The notes under the pieces: model-generated
Seen by the model: only the letters and a program-made list of their open reading frames with translations
Databases searched by the model: none
Told to the model about the DNA's origin: nothing
Program-made: the position numbers and the translations under genes
Source of the DNA: G965240465 sp965249525
GTDB lineage: Bacteria > SAR324 > JACQKK01
Assembly (NCBI GenBank): GCA_965249525.1
Contig: OZ252237.1
Coordinates: 930,001-994,000, forward strand
Length of the DNA stretch: 64,000 bases
Reading direction: 5' to 3'
In this document: in pieces, positions 33,298 through 42,586 of the stretch
How the letters are laid out: each line of letters starts with the position of its first letter
Position numbering within the stretch: the first letter of the stretch is position 1

Positions 33298-36200
33298 ATG
33301 CTGGGCATGGCAAGAGCGCACAGCAACAAAAATATTAGCAACAGAGATATGGGTAAAAGAGATATGGGCATGATACCCCCCCTTCCATCGTCCCCAGCAG
33401 TCGCCAAGCTGCGTCAACTGATGGAACAACGCATTTTACTGCTGGATGGTGCGGCAGGCACCTACATGCAGGCACTGAATCTGACCGCAGAGGATTTTGG
33501 CGGGGAGGCGCTGGATGGCTGCAATGAGCATCTGTGCCTTTCGCGTCCAGACTTGGTGGAAAGGATGCATGGGGATTATTTGGAGGCGGGGGCGGACATC
33601 ATAGAAACCAACACCTTTGGCGGTGCGCCGGTGGTGTTGGCAGAATACCAACTGGAAAAGCAATGTCACCAAATCAATCTGCGTTCGGCACAACTGGCGC
33701 GCAGGCAGGCAGATGCCTTCTCCACCCCAGCCAAGCCGCGTTTTGTAGCTGGTTCTATCGGTCCCACCACCAAAACCATTACCGTGACAGGCGGCATCTC
33801 TTTTGAAGCCTTGGAAGACGGCTTTTATCAACAAACCTGCGCCCTGTGGAAAGGCGGGGTGGATTTCCTGCTGCTGGAAACCAGCCAAGACACCCGCAAT
33901 GTCAAGGCGGGGCTGCTGGCAGTTCAGCGTCTGGGAAAAGAACTGGGCTGCCAGCTGCCAGTAGCAGTCTCCTGCACCATAGAACCCATGGGCACCATGC
34001 TAGCAGGGCAAGATGTGGAAGCCTTTTATACCAGCATCATGAATCATCCACTGCTGTACATCGGCATGAACTGCGCCACCGGTCCAGCTTTTATGACCGA
34101 TCACCTGCGCTCGCTATCGCAGCTGGCAAAATGTCCTGTGGCAGTCGTCCCCAATGCAGGTCTGCCCGATGAGGACGGCAACTACCTGGAAACTCCCCAA
34201 ATGATGGCTGAAGTCCTCAACCGTTTTATCCAGGCTGGCTGGGTGAACATCATGGGAGGATGCTGCGGTACCACTCCCCAATACATTGGGGTATTTGCCG
34301 ACTTGGTACAGGGGAAAACTCCCCGCAAACCCCCTCAGTACCAAAAAACTCTGGTATCGGGCATTGACTTCTTGGAAATCAATGAAGAAAACCGCCCCAT
34401 CCTAGTAGGCGAACGCACCAATGCCGTCGGCAGCCGTTTATTCAAGCGACTGATTGCCGAAGAACAATTTGAACAAGCCAGCGAAATCGCCCGCCGTCAA
34501 ATCAACGGGGGCGCCCAAGTGATGGATGTCAACCTCGCCAATCCAGACAGAGAAGAAGCCGATGACATGCGTCGCTTTTTGGCACAGCTCATCCGAAAAA
34601 TTAAAGCCCCCTTGATGATTGACTCTACCGATGTCCAGGTCATCGCAGCAGCACTGCCCTACAGCCAAGGCAAAGCCATCATCAACTCTGTCAACCTGGA
34701 AGACGGCGAAGAACGTTTTGAAGCCGTAGTCCCCCTGGCAAAAAAATACGGTGCAGCCCTGGTGGTAGGCACCATTGATGAAGACCGTGAACAAGGCATG
34801 GCTGTCTCCCGTCAGCGCAAACTGCAGGTTGCCCAGCGCTGCCACCAGCTGCTGACCCAGAAATACGGCGTCCCAGCAGAAGACCTTATCTTTGACCCCT
34901 TGGTCTTCCCTTGTGCCACTGGCGATGAAAACTACCTAGGCTCAGCCGAGGAAACCATTGAAGGACTGAGACTCATCAAACAAGCCCTGCCACAGTGCAA
35001 AACCATACTTGGCATCAGCAATGTCAGCTTCGGTCTGCCCCCTGCTGGTCGTGAAACCCTCAATGCCGTCTTCCTGCATGACTGTGTCAAGGCAGGGCTG
35101 GACATGGCTATCGTCAATACAGAACGGCTGCATCGCTATGTTGCCCTGGCAGAGCAAGACATCACCCTCTCACGCAATGTCCTCTTCAACCGCGGGGAAG
35201 ACCCCATCACTGCTTTTGCCAACCACTTCCGCCATAAAAAACCCGTTGCGGACGCCAAGAAACTTCCCCTGCAGCAACGCCTGGCACGTTACATCATAGA
35301 CGGTTCCAAAGATGGACTGATTCATGACCTAGAACTGGCACGCAAAAAACGCCCGCCACTGGAAATCATCAACGGACCCCTGATGAAAGGCATGGATACA
35401 GTCGGTCAACTCTTCAACGACAACAAAATGATTGTAGCCGAAGTACTGCAAAGCGCAGAAGCCATGAAAGCAGCCGTCAGCCACCTGGAACAATTCATGG
35501 AGAAACAAGAGTCTGCCAATCAAGGGAAAATGATGCTGGCCACCGTAAAAGGCGATGTCCACGACATCGGCAAAAACCTGGTGGAAATCATCTTTTCCAA
35601 CAATGGCTACCAAGTGATTAACCTCGGCATTAAATGCCCGCCAGAGACCCTGATTGCTGCCCACAAGCAACACAAACCAGACCTCATCGGACTCTCCGGA
35701 CTGCTGGTGAAATCTGCCCAGCAAATGGTGGTAGCAGCAGAAGACCTGCACGCTGCTGGCATTCAATCGCCCATGCTGGTGGGGGGCGCCGCCCTCTCAA
35801 AGACCTTTACCCATAAACGCATCGCCCCCGCCTATGGTGACGGACTGGTGGTCTATGCACCAGACGCCATGAAAGGACTCTCCCTGGCCAACCAAGTGAT
35901 GGATCCCCAAGGTCGTCAAGCCCTGCAGGCACAACTGAGTACCGAGAGCCAGCGCTTCTCCAGCGACGCCCCCCCAAAGCAAAAAACCATCGCCCCCGCC
36001 CAACGCTCCCCACTGGTGAAAATAGACCTCCCCATTCCTCCAGCACCAGACCTCAAACGTCATGTTCTGCCCCAGCTCAATTTGGATGAAGTCTGGCAGC
36101 ACATCAACCCCCAGATGCTCTATGGCAAGCACCTGGGACTAAAAGGCAATGTCCGCCGACTGCTGGAAAAAAACGACCCCAAAGCCTTGGAATTACAAAC

Positions 36201-36834
36201 CATAGTAGCACAAGTGAAAACCCTTTGCCGTCAAGGCATGATGCAGGCTGCCGCCCTCTGGCGCTTCTTTCCCGCAGAAAGCCAGGGCAACCACCTCACC
36301 CTGTTCAGCCCCGCAGGGCAGCCCCTCACCACCTTCCACTTCCAACGACAAGCAAAACCCCAAGGTCTCTGTCTCGCCGACTACGTCCTGCCACCCAATG
36401 ACCAGCAGCGCGACCACATCGCCATGTTCATAACCACCGCAGGACACGGCATCCGTGAACAAGCCGAAGCCTGGAAAACCGCAGGAGAATATCTAAAAAG
36501 CCATGTGCTGCAGGCACTCGCCCTAGAAACCGCAGAAGCCGCCGCCGAATGGCTGCACTCCAAACTGCGCGCCATGTGGGGCTTCCCCGACCCCGCCGAC
36601 CTTGGCATGCACCAGCTGCTGCTGGCTAAATACCGCGGGGCGCGCTACTCCTTTGGCTATCCCGCCTGCCCCAACCTGGATGACCAAAACCCACTCTTCC
36701 AACTCCTCACACCCCAAAGCATCCAGGTAACTCTCACCGAAGGCGCCATGATGGAACCCGAAGCCTCAGTCTCCGCCCTGGTGTTCCACCACCCCGACGC
36801 CCGCTACTTCGCTGTGACACCAGAGGATGACTAA
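33298..36834 (+). CDS. metH: Cobalamin-dependent methionine synthase
   Basis: 1178 residues with all four modules. The homocysteine domain runs to about 340: LLLDGAAGTYMQAL, then MGGCCGTTPQYI with the zinc Cys pair near 320. The methyltetrahydrofolate pterin domain covers about 360-640: VGERTNAVGSRLFKRLI; VMDVNLANPDREEADDMRRF. The B12 domain has the cobalt-ligand His in DVHDIGKNLVEII near 754. The activation domain starts about 930 and ends with the SAM-binding RGARYSFGYPACPNL. It makes methionine from homocysteine. The first 40 residues are not conserved and include a short duplicated stretch; ATG codons inside it are alternative starts. Co-transcribed with the upstream SAM-domain regulator. 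Confidence 0.97.
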   Translation: MLGMARAHSNKNISNRDMGKRDMGMIPPLPSSPAVAKLRQLMEQRILLLDGAAGTYMQALNLTAEDFGGEALDGCNEHLCLSRPDLVERMHGDYLEAGADIIETNTFGGAPVVLAEYQLEKQCHQINLRSAQLARRQADAFSTPAKPRFVAGSIGPTTKTITVTGGISFEALEDGFYQQTCALWKGGVDFLLLETSQDTRNVKAGLLAVQRLGKELGCQLPVAVSCTIEPMGTMLAGQDVEAFYTSIMNHPLLYIGMNCATGPAFMTDHLRSLSQLAKCPVAVVPNAGLPDEDGNYLETPQMMAEVLNRFIQAGWVNIMGGCCGTTPQYIGVFADLVQGKTPRKPPQYQKTLVSGIDFLEINEENRPILVGERTNAVGSRLFKRLIAEEQFEQASEIARRQINGGAQVMDVNLANPDREEADDMRRFLAQLIRKIKAPLMIDSTDVQVIAAALPYSQGKAIINSVNLEDGEERFEAVVPLAKKYGAALVVGTIDEDREQGMAVSRQRKLQVAQRCHQLLTQKYGVPAEDLIFDPLVFPCATGDENYLGSAEETIEGLRLIKQALPQCKTILGISNVSFGLPPAGRETLNAVFLHDCVKAGLDMAIVNTERLHRYVALAEQDITLSRNVLFNRGEDPITAFANHFRHKKPVADAKKLPLQQRLARYIIDGSKDGLIHDLELARKKRPPLEIINGPLMKGMDTVGQLFNDNKMIVAEVLQSAEAMKAAVSHLEQFMEKQESANQGKMMLATVKGDVHDIGKNLVEIIFSNNGYQVINLGIKCPPETLIAAHKQHKPDLIGLSGLLVKSAQQMVVAAEDLHAAGIQSPMLVGGAALSKTFTHKRIAPAYGDGLVVYAPDAMKGLSLANQVMDPQGRQALQAQLSTESQRFSSDAPPKQKTIAPAQRSPLVKIDLPIPPAPDLKRHVLPQLNLDEVWQHINPQMLYGKHLGLKGNVRRLLEKNDPKALELQTIVAQVKTLCRQGMMQAAALWRFFPAESQGNHLTLFSPAGQPLTTFHFQRQAKPQGLCLADYVLPPNDQQRDHIAMFITTAGHGIREQAEAWKTAGEYLKSHVLQALALETAEAAAEWLHSKLRAMWGFPDPADLGMHQLLLAKYRGARYSFGYPACPNLDDQNPLFQLLTPQSIQVTLTEGAMMEPEASVSALVFHHPDARYFAVTPEDD

Positions 36835-36880
36835 CAACCCTCCATACTGCCAGACAAAGCGGGGCATTGTGATTCATGCG

Positions 36881-38398
36881 TTATGATTGCAGCTGCACAG
36901 GCTTGCTGGGTCCCAGGGTGTCTTGGTTGTCGCCGCTGCCCAGCTGTCCGCAGCGGTTATCACCCCAGCAAAAGATGTGACCGTTTTCCAGCAGGGCTGC
37001 AGCATGTCGGACGCCAACAGCCACGGCAACTGCCTGGGCAGACAGCTGCACAGGACGGGTGGGCTGGACACAGTAATAGCCGTATTTATCCCGCAAGAAG
37101 CCTTCCACGGGTCGTTGAGTGCCGATGCCCAGTTGTCCGTAGCGGTTGTCACCCCAGCAGAAGATGTGACCGTTTTCCAGCAGGGCTGCGGTGAAATCCC
37201 AGCCGGCGCTAATGGCGACGGCTTTATCTGGCAGTTCAACTGGCTGCGAAGGTTTGAGTAAATTATCCTCATGCCCCAGCCCTAGGCGTCCGTGATAGTT
37301 CCATCCCCAGCAGAAGACACGACCATCTTCCAGCAGGGCTGCGTTGTGTGAGAATCCGCAGCTGATCATGGTGGCAGGTGCTGGCAGACTGACAGCTTGG
37401 GTGGGTTTGGAGGTGTTTTTGGTGTTTCCCAGCCCCAGTTGACCATCACCATTGAAGCCCCAGCAGAACACGCTTCCATTCACCAGCAAGGCAGCGGTGT
37501 GGGCTTGACCTGCTGCTGCCTGTATCACTTTATGGGGCAGGTCAACAGGATCGGTGGGGCGATGGGTGGTGGTGGTGTGGTTGAGTCCGATGCGACCGAA
37601 ATCGTTTTCTCCCCAGCAGTAGAGTTTGCCGTCTTCGCGTATCAGACAGGAGTGTGCCTCACCAGCTGCGATGCTGGCGGTGCGTGCGATGGGCGGCAGC
37701 GGGGGTTTAGGAGGTGGAGGCTTTGGCGGGGGCGGGGCATTAGGGTCTTTGACGTCGGGTGGTGGAGGAGATGGAGGCGGTGTGGGAATAGGTTTTAGCG
37801 AGGGAGGAATAGGGAACACAGCAGGGGGGAGCTTCTGGGGCGGATAGCCCAGCAGCAGGGAGGGGTCCTTGGGGTTTGGGGTGAGAGGATTAAATCCCTT
37901 GGGATAGGGAATGCGGATAGGTACGGGTCCTCTGGGGCTGCGGAATTCTGGATATTTTGTGGGAGCCAGTTGTCCGTATTGATTGCTGCCCCAATAGAAG
38001 ACCTGACCGTCTGCCAACAGCACCAGGCAGTGCTTTTGCCCGCCAGCAATAGAGACAGCAGGTGCAGGAAACGTGAGTCGATGCCGAGGACTGTTGATGG
38101 ATTGAATAGACTCTTCTTCTTCTTTGAGACCTATTCCCAGCTGACCGAGTTTGTTGCTGCCCCAGCTAATCACTTTGCCTTGAGCGTTGATGAAACAGGT
38201 GTAGTCTTCTCCTACAGCCAAGCGTTGGATAAACAAGGGAACTAAGGGCGGAGGCCAAACAGTTTCATCTTGGGCTGCCTGCCTGGCTTCCTTTGCTTGT
38301 TCAGCATCAGATGTTGTGGTGGTATGCTTCTCCCGTTGTTGAGAAGCACTGCGAGAAGCAGCATGCAGCTTGTGAAGAGAAGAGCTTTTTTCCATCAT
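36881..38398 (-). CDS. RCC1-repeat protein with proline-rich linker
   Basis: 505 residues. Two RCC1-like repeats lie at about 60-170 (CFINAQGKVISWGSNKLGQLG; CLVLLADGQVFYWGSNQYGQL). A proline-rich linker follows at about 185-240 (several PPPP and PKPP runs). Five more repeats lie at about 245-500, each of the form AALLENGHIFCWGDNRYGQLG. This makes the seven-blade number of a beta-propeller, split by the linker. There is no signal peptide; the N-terminus is Ser/Lys/Gln-rich. RCC1 repeats are eukaryotic-like protein-binding propellers, and in bacteria function is rarely known. It is divergent from a second RCC1 gene (157-nt gap). Could be cytoplasmic or a secreted effector. Confidence 0.85.
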   Translation of the reverse strand: MMEKSSSLHKLHAASRSASQQREKHTTTTSDAEQAKEARQAAQDETVWPPPLVPLFIQRLAVGEDYTCFINAQGKVISWGSNKLGQLGIGLKEEEESIQSINSPRHRLTFPAPAVSIAGGQKHCLVLLADGQVFYWGSNQYGQLAPTKYPEFRSPRGPVPIRIPYPKGFNPLTPNPKDPSLLLGYPPQKLPPAVFPIPPSLKPIPTPPPSPPPPDVKDPNAPPPPKPPPPKPPLPPIARTASIAAGEAHSCLIREDGKLYCWGENDFGRIGLNHTTTTHRPTDPVDLPHKVIQAAAGQAHTAALLVNGSVFCWGFNGDGQLGLGNTKNTSKPTQAVSLPAPATMISCGFSHNAALLEDGRVFCWGWNYHGRLGLGHEDNLLKPSQPVELPDKAVAISAGWDFTAALLENGHIFCWGDNRYGQLGIGTQRPVEGFLRDKYGYYCVQPTRPVQLSAQAVAVAVGVRHAAALLENGHIFCWGDNRCGQLGSGDNQDTLGPSKPVQLQS

Positions 38399-38495
38399 GG
38401 TGAAGCTGCCATCAGAGGAACAATGAGGAATGTCTAAAGTAATTTTAACATGGGTACATCTTATTTGAGAAAAAGAGAATCCTTTGATTATAAAG

Positions 38496-38521
38496 AAAAA
38501 AATTTTTTTATATGTTACAAT
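38496..38521 (+). promoter_or_regulatory. A7T7 tract and -10-like box upstream of the RCC1 lipoprotein gene
   Basis: Seven A followed by seven T (38496-38509) is a curved-DNA or UP-like element. TACAAT at 38516-38521 fits a -10 box, with the start codon 35 nt further on. No good -35 box at normal spacing. Tentative. Confidence 0.3.
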
Positions 38522-38555
38522 ACTAATAAGGCACGGAAGAAATTAAGGAGGGTAC

Positions 38556-40943
38556 ATGAAGGTTCTTAGTCAGTTTAAAATAGCACTCGCCTGCGTAGCA
38601 GTAACCTTACTGCTGGGCAGTTGTGAGCAAGTTGGAGAAGACAGTGTTACCGAACTTGATTTGACCAGCTTCCAGATTGGCAGCACCACAGATAAGGCTT
38701 CGGTTACCACACTTACCTCTCCCACTGCTGCGGGCGCCGCAGAACAGCCCGAACAAGTGGTGACGTTGATCGCAGGCTTTGTGCCTGTCAGCGCATTTGC
38801 TTCCAGCGATGCGCAAGCGATAGCCCAGGCAGTGCAGCAACCAACAGATCCTGATGCGATAGTGGACATACTAAAAGGCAACCCCGATAATTTACAGGTT
38901 GTCAGTCTGCCTGCAACTAGCATCATTCGGGTGGCAAATCCCACAGAAGATACCGGCCCTTGGGTACTGGTGGCATTTGGTACACGGAGAGCGGTAAACG
39001 ATATTACTGAACTAACTACCATGCCCAATAGCCCCATCATCTGGGGAGGCATAGCCCTGGATCCATCAGAGCCCAACAGAGCCGCCATAGCCAATAAGGG
39101 TCTGGTATTAGGAGGCCAGGCCAAAATCAATTTACAGCAGTTGTTTTGCGGTGATGCGACCCATGAACCTGAAAATTCCTGCCCCAAAGAAAGAACTGTA
39201 AAGGTGCAGTTGGAATGGCTCAGCGGTGAAGATGACGACGGCGATGTACGTCAATTAGAAATCCTCAGAAACAGTTTCAATTTTGAAACCAGGAGTGCCG
39301 ACACAGATGCCCTGGTATACAGCCTTGTAACAACTGTAACTACAATGGGCAATAAAGATATTCCTTACCTGACCATCGGAGAACTGACCTCAAACACCCT
39401 GAAATTTTCGCGTTTTCGTGAAACCGAAATCAACCTGACAGGCACACTGGTGGATGAAGATGCTAGCGGCGATGGGGATGAAATGGTGCCGCTGGATGAA
39501 ACCTTTTCTTGGTCAGCAGAAGTGCTCAACGGAGATGGTTGTGCTGCGTATGCTCACCAGACACAGGATATTACCCTAGCAAGTGTTGTTGTCAGACTGC
39601 ATGTGATGCTTGAAGGCAGTAACTGCGCCGCTCCCAGCGAACCGCCGCGCCCAGTAGAAGAATTGGCAGTAAGCAAAAGCCATGTTTGTGTACGCACCGA
39701 AAGCAACTCCATCTACTGTTGGGGAAATAACGCTGACGGTCAGTTAGGGCAAGGGCACAATGATGGCCCTGTTGGTGATGCTCCCCAGGAAATGGGTAAC
39801 AACCTGCCGGCAGTGTTACTCCAAAACGGCGGGGTTGCCCAGCAACTCAGCAGTGGTCCCGGAGACCATCAATGTGTAGCAACCGAGGCTTTCCCTTATT
39901 GCTGGGGAGATGCCGAAGAAGGACAACTGGCTTCAGGCAACACAGACTCATACATTCCCTTGCGTCCATGGATCGTTGGTCCTAGCCTCACTGGTAGTAC
40001 TGGTAATAATGCAGAATACCGTCCCACAAAAATGTATATTGGAGAAACATCCACTTATGGTATAGACGGAGACACCCAATTGGCAAAATCATGGGGAAGC
40101 CTTGGCGAATCAGGAGGGTGGCTGGGATTAGGATTAAACCCAGGGCCTCCGAAAACGGGGCAAGATGGTCCCCCCATGGGGCAAATGATAGACAACAATG
40201 ATCTGGATGTGTCCATAAAATTCATGGCAGCTGCGACCCGCAGCGTCTGTGTGGTCAACACCGCTGACCAATTGCTCTGTGCAGGCACTAGATCTAAAGG
40301 TCAGACCTTGAGCGGGGAGGATTCCAACAACCAGGATAACAAGCTGATGATGAGAGACGTAGGAGGAGAGACCATAACGCAATTGAGTGCAGGCGAAGAA
40401 CACCACTGTGCATTATTGGAAAGCAATCAAGTGAAATGCTGGGGGCATGGCAATAAAGGCCAGCTGGGTCAAGGCAACGGCAATAACTGGGGAGACGCTC
40501 CTGAGGAAATCAACTTGCCGCCTGCAGTGGATTTAGGCACGGGTTGGACTCCTGTCCAAGTAGCTGCAGGTTTAACCCATTCCTGTGCCCTCAACGATGT
40601 TGGCAGAGTAAAATGCTGGGGAAGCAACAATTCCGGCCAACTGGGCTTGGGAGTTGCCAATTCCAGAGGAAATGCTGCAGACCAGATGGGCGATAATCTA
40701 GCAGAGGTGCCCATTTCTAATGTCACCAATATTGCTGCTGGCGAAGATTTTACTTGCGCTTTAACCCAACCTGGCTACGTCCGTTGCTGGGGCAAAAATG
40801 AAGAAGGTCAGCTGGGACTAGGCATTACTAATGCTAACCTCGGTAGAACCCTTGCTGAACTAGAAGGGATGGAAGAAGACAATGTCTACGTCAACATCGG
40901 TGGAATAAATTCTGAACGCATGCCTGCCTACACACTTCCATAA
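38556..40943 (+). CDS. RCC1-repeat lipoprotein
   Basis: 795 residues. A lipoprotein signal (MKVLSQFKIALACVAVTLLLGSC) ends with lipobox Cys23 followed by Glu, which suggests outer-membrane placement. Residues about 24-360 form an acidic, Thr/Ser-rich region of unknown fold. From about 370 to 780 there are RCC1 repeats, seen as SIYCWGNNADGQLGQG, FPYCWGDAEEGQLASG, QVKCWGHGNKGQLGQG, RVKCWGSNNSGQLGLG and YVRCWGKNEEGQLGLG. A strong AAGGAGGG ribosome-binding site precedes the ATG. The surface-exposed propeller could bind host or cell-surface partners. Divergent from the non-exported RCC1 gene. Confidence 0.88.
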   Translation: MKVLSQFKIALACVAVTLLLGSCEQVGEDSVTELDLTSFQIGSTTDKASVTTLTSPTAAGAAEQPEQVVTLIAGFVPVSAFASSDAQAIAQAVQQPTDPDAIVDILKGNPDNLQVVSLPATSIIRVANPTEDTGPWVLVAFGTRRAVNDITELTTMPNSPIIWGGIALDPSEPNRAAIANKGLVLGGQAKINLQQLFCGDATHEPENSCPKERTVKVQLEWLSGEDDDGDVRQLEILRNSFNFETRSADTDALVYSLVTTVTTMGNKDIPYLTIGELTSNTLKFSRFRETEINLTGTLVDEDASGDGDEMVPLDETFSWSAEVLNGDGCAAYAHQTQDITLASVVVRLHVMLEGSNCAAPSEPPRPVEELAVSKSHVCVRTESNSIYCWGNNADGQLGQGHNDGPVGDAPQEMGNNLPAVLLQNGGVAQQLSSGPGDHQCVATEAFPYCWGDAEEGQLASGNTDSYIPLRPWIVGPSLTGSTGNNAEYRPTKMYIGETSTYGIDGDTQLAKSWGSLGESGGWLGLGLNPGPPKTGQDGPPMGQMIDNNDLDVSIKFMAAATRSVCVVNTADQLLCAGTRSKGQTLSGEDSNNQDNKLMMRDVGGETITQLSAGEEHHCALLESNQVKCWGHGNKGQLGQGNGNNWGDAPEEINLPPAVDLGTGWTPVQVAAGLTHSCALNDVGRVKCWGSNNSGQLGLGVANSRGNAADQMGDNLAEVPISNVTNIAAGEDFTCALTQPGYVRCWGKNEEGQLGLGITNANLGRTLAELEGMEEDNVYVNIGGINSERMPAYTLP

Positions 40944-41105
40944 AATACACTGCGGTTGCTGTCATCACTTTTATTGAAAAAAGATTAAAATAAGTATAGA
41001 CAAGGGAAAATAATGTGGGTTAGATTAGGTTAAGTTATAAAATCATGCCTCCAGTACATGGAAGTTTGGCATAGTTTAAGAGGGCACGTTCTATTTGTCG
41101 TGCAA

Positions 41106-41143
41106 AAAGTGGGTGAGTCAGCTTTTGCTGTCTCACCCACTTT
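41106..41143 (-). terminator. Terminator hairpin between RCC1 lipoprotein gene and glyS
   Basis: 17-nt arms, AAAGTGGGTGAGTCAGC and GCTGTCTCACCCACTTT (one mismatch), around a TTTT loop. On the minus strand the stem is followed by TTTTTG, so it suits termination of glyS coming from the right. It can also serve the plus strand (CTTTT after the stem). Strong inverted repeat. Confidence 0.8.
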
Positions 41144-41146
41144 CTT

Positions 41147-42523
41147 TTATGGGCTTGCTAGCAGCTTTTTTAGATGTTCGCTGATGCGTACCAGAGGCAT
41201 GCGTTCTTGCGCCATGGAATCGCGGTTACGAATGGTAGCCGCCTGGTCTTCCAAAGTATCAAAGTCAATGGTGATGCAAAAAGGCGTGCCAATTTCGTCA
41301 TGGCGTCGGTAGCGTTTTCCAATGCTGCCGCTGGTGTCAAAATCGCAGTGAAAGTGTGGGGCGAGTTGCTGGAAGAGTTTTTCGGCTGGTTCGGCTAGTT
41401 TCTTGGAGAGAGGTAGCACGGCAATTTTGATGGGTGCCAGTTGGTGATGCAATTTAAGCAGGCTGCGGGTTTCATCACCCCCATCCATTTGGACTTGTTC
41501 TTGGTGGTAGGCATCTGCCAGAAAAGCCAGCAGCAATCTGTCTACACCCAGGGCAGGTTCTATTACATGGGGGAGAAAGGTTTCATTGGTGGCTGCATCG
41601 CGCCAGGCGAGATCTTTGCCTGAGTGGGTTTGGTGCTGGGTGAGATCAAAATCGCCGCGATGGGCGATACCCCACAATTCACCCCAGCCAAAAGGGAATT
41701 GGTATTCTATATCGCAGGTTGACTGGCTGTAGTGGGAGAGTTCTGCTGGTGCATGTTCCCTCAGACGGATATTTTGAGACTGCATATGGAGTTTGAGCAG
41801 CCACTGTTGACAGAAATCTTTCCAGTGTTGATACCAGTGGTTGGCATCCTGGGGGTGGCAGAAGAATTCCAGTTCCATTTGTTCAAATTCACGGGTGCGG
41901 AAGATAAAATTGCCGGGGGTAATTTCATTACGGAAGGATTTGCCTATTTGTCCCACTCCGAAGGGTATTTGCTTGCGGCTGGTGGTGCAGATATTCTTGA
42001 AGTTAATAAAAATGCCCTGTGCGGTCTCAGGTCGCAGATAGATTTGGGCGGAAGATTCCTCAGTGACTCCCTGAAAGGTTTTAAACATGAGGTTGAATTG
42101 ACGGATGGGGGTGTAGTCGCATTGTCCGCAGGAGGGACAGGGGATTTCGCTTAGTTTTTCAAAGAGTTGTTCTGGACTCATGGATGCCAATGCTTTTGCT
42201 GGAAGGTGTTTTTCTAGCAGGTGGTCTGCCCTGTGGCGGGTTTTGCACTTGCGGCAATCGGTGAGGGGGTCTGCGAAGCCTGCCAGGTGGCCAGAGGCTT
42301 CCCAGACAGAGGGATTCATTAAGATGGCACTGTCCAGCCCCACAATATCAGAGCGGCTTTGTACGAAATCTTTCCACCATTGGCGTTTGATGTTGTGTTT
42401 GAGTTCAACGCCTAGGGGTCCGTAGTCCCAGGCGTTGGCAAGGCCTCCGTAGATTTCTGAGCCTGCATAGACAAACCCGCGCCGTTTGGCAAGCGAGGTC
42501 AATTGCTCCATGTTGGGTATCAT
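41147..42523 (-). CDS. glyS: Glycyl-tRNA synthetase, single-chain (alpha2) type
   Basis: 458 residues, class II synthetase. Opening LTSLAKRRGFVYAGSEIYGGLANAWDYGPLGVELK is diagnostic for the homodimeric GlyRS found in eukaryotes, archaea, actinobacteria and some other bacteria. Class II motif 2 is FRNEITPGNFIFRTREFEQMELEFF, and motif 3 is VIEPALGVDRLLLAFL. The C-terminal anticodon-binding domain follows (APIKIAVLPLSKKL). Most gamma- and betaproteobacteria use the unrelated alpha2beta2 enzyme (glyQ/glyS), so this form is notable if the host is of that group. Stand-alone gene with a clear terminator. Confidence 0.94.
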   Translation of the reverse strand: MIPNMEQLTSLAKRRGFVYAGSEIYGGLANAWDYGPLGVELKHNIKRQWWKDFVQSRSDIVGLDSAILMNPSVWEASGHLAGFADPLTDCRKCKTRHRADHLLEKHLPAKALASMSPEQLFEKLSEIPCPSCGQCDYTPIRQFNLMFKTFQGVTEESSAQIYLRPETAQGIFINFKNICTTSRKQIPFGVGQIGKSFRNEITPGNFIFRTREFEQMELEFFCHPQDANHWYQHWKDFCQQWLLKLHMQSQNIRLREHAPAELSHYSQSTCDIEYQFPFGWGELWGIAHRGDFDLTQHQTHSGKDLAWRDAATNETFLPHVIEPALGVDRLLLAFLADAYHQEQVQMDGGDETRSLLKLHHQLAPIKIAVLPLSKKLAEPAEKLFQQLAPHFHCDFDTSGSIGKRYRRHDEIGTPFCITIDFDTLEDQAATIRNRDSMAQERMPLVRISEHLKKLLASP

Positions 42524-42586
42524 CAGTGATTAAGTGGGACGGGGTGGTGGAAGAAGAAGCGGATGTCTAGCGAAGCCTAGATCGAT

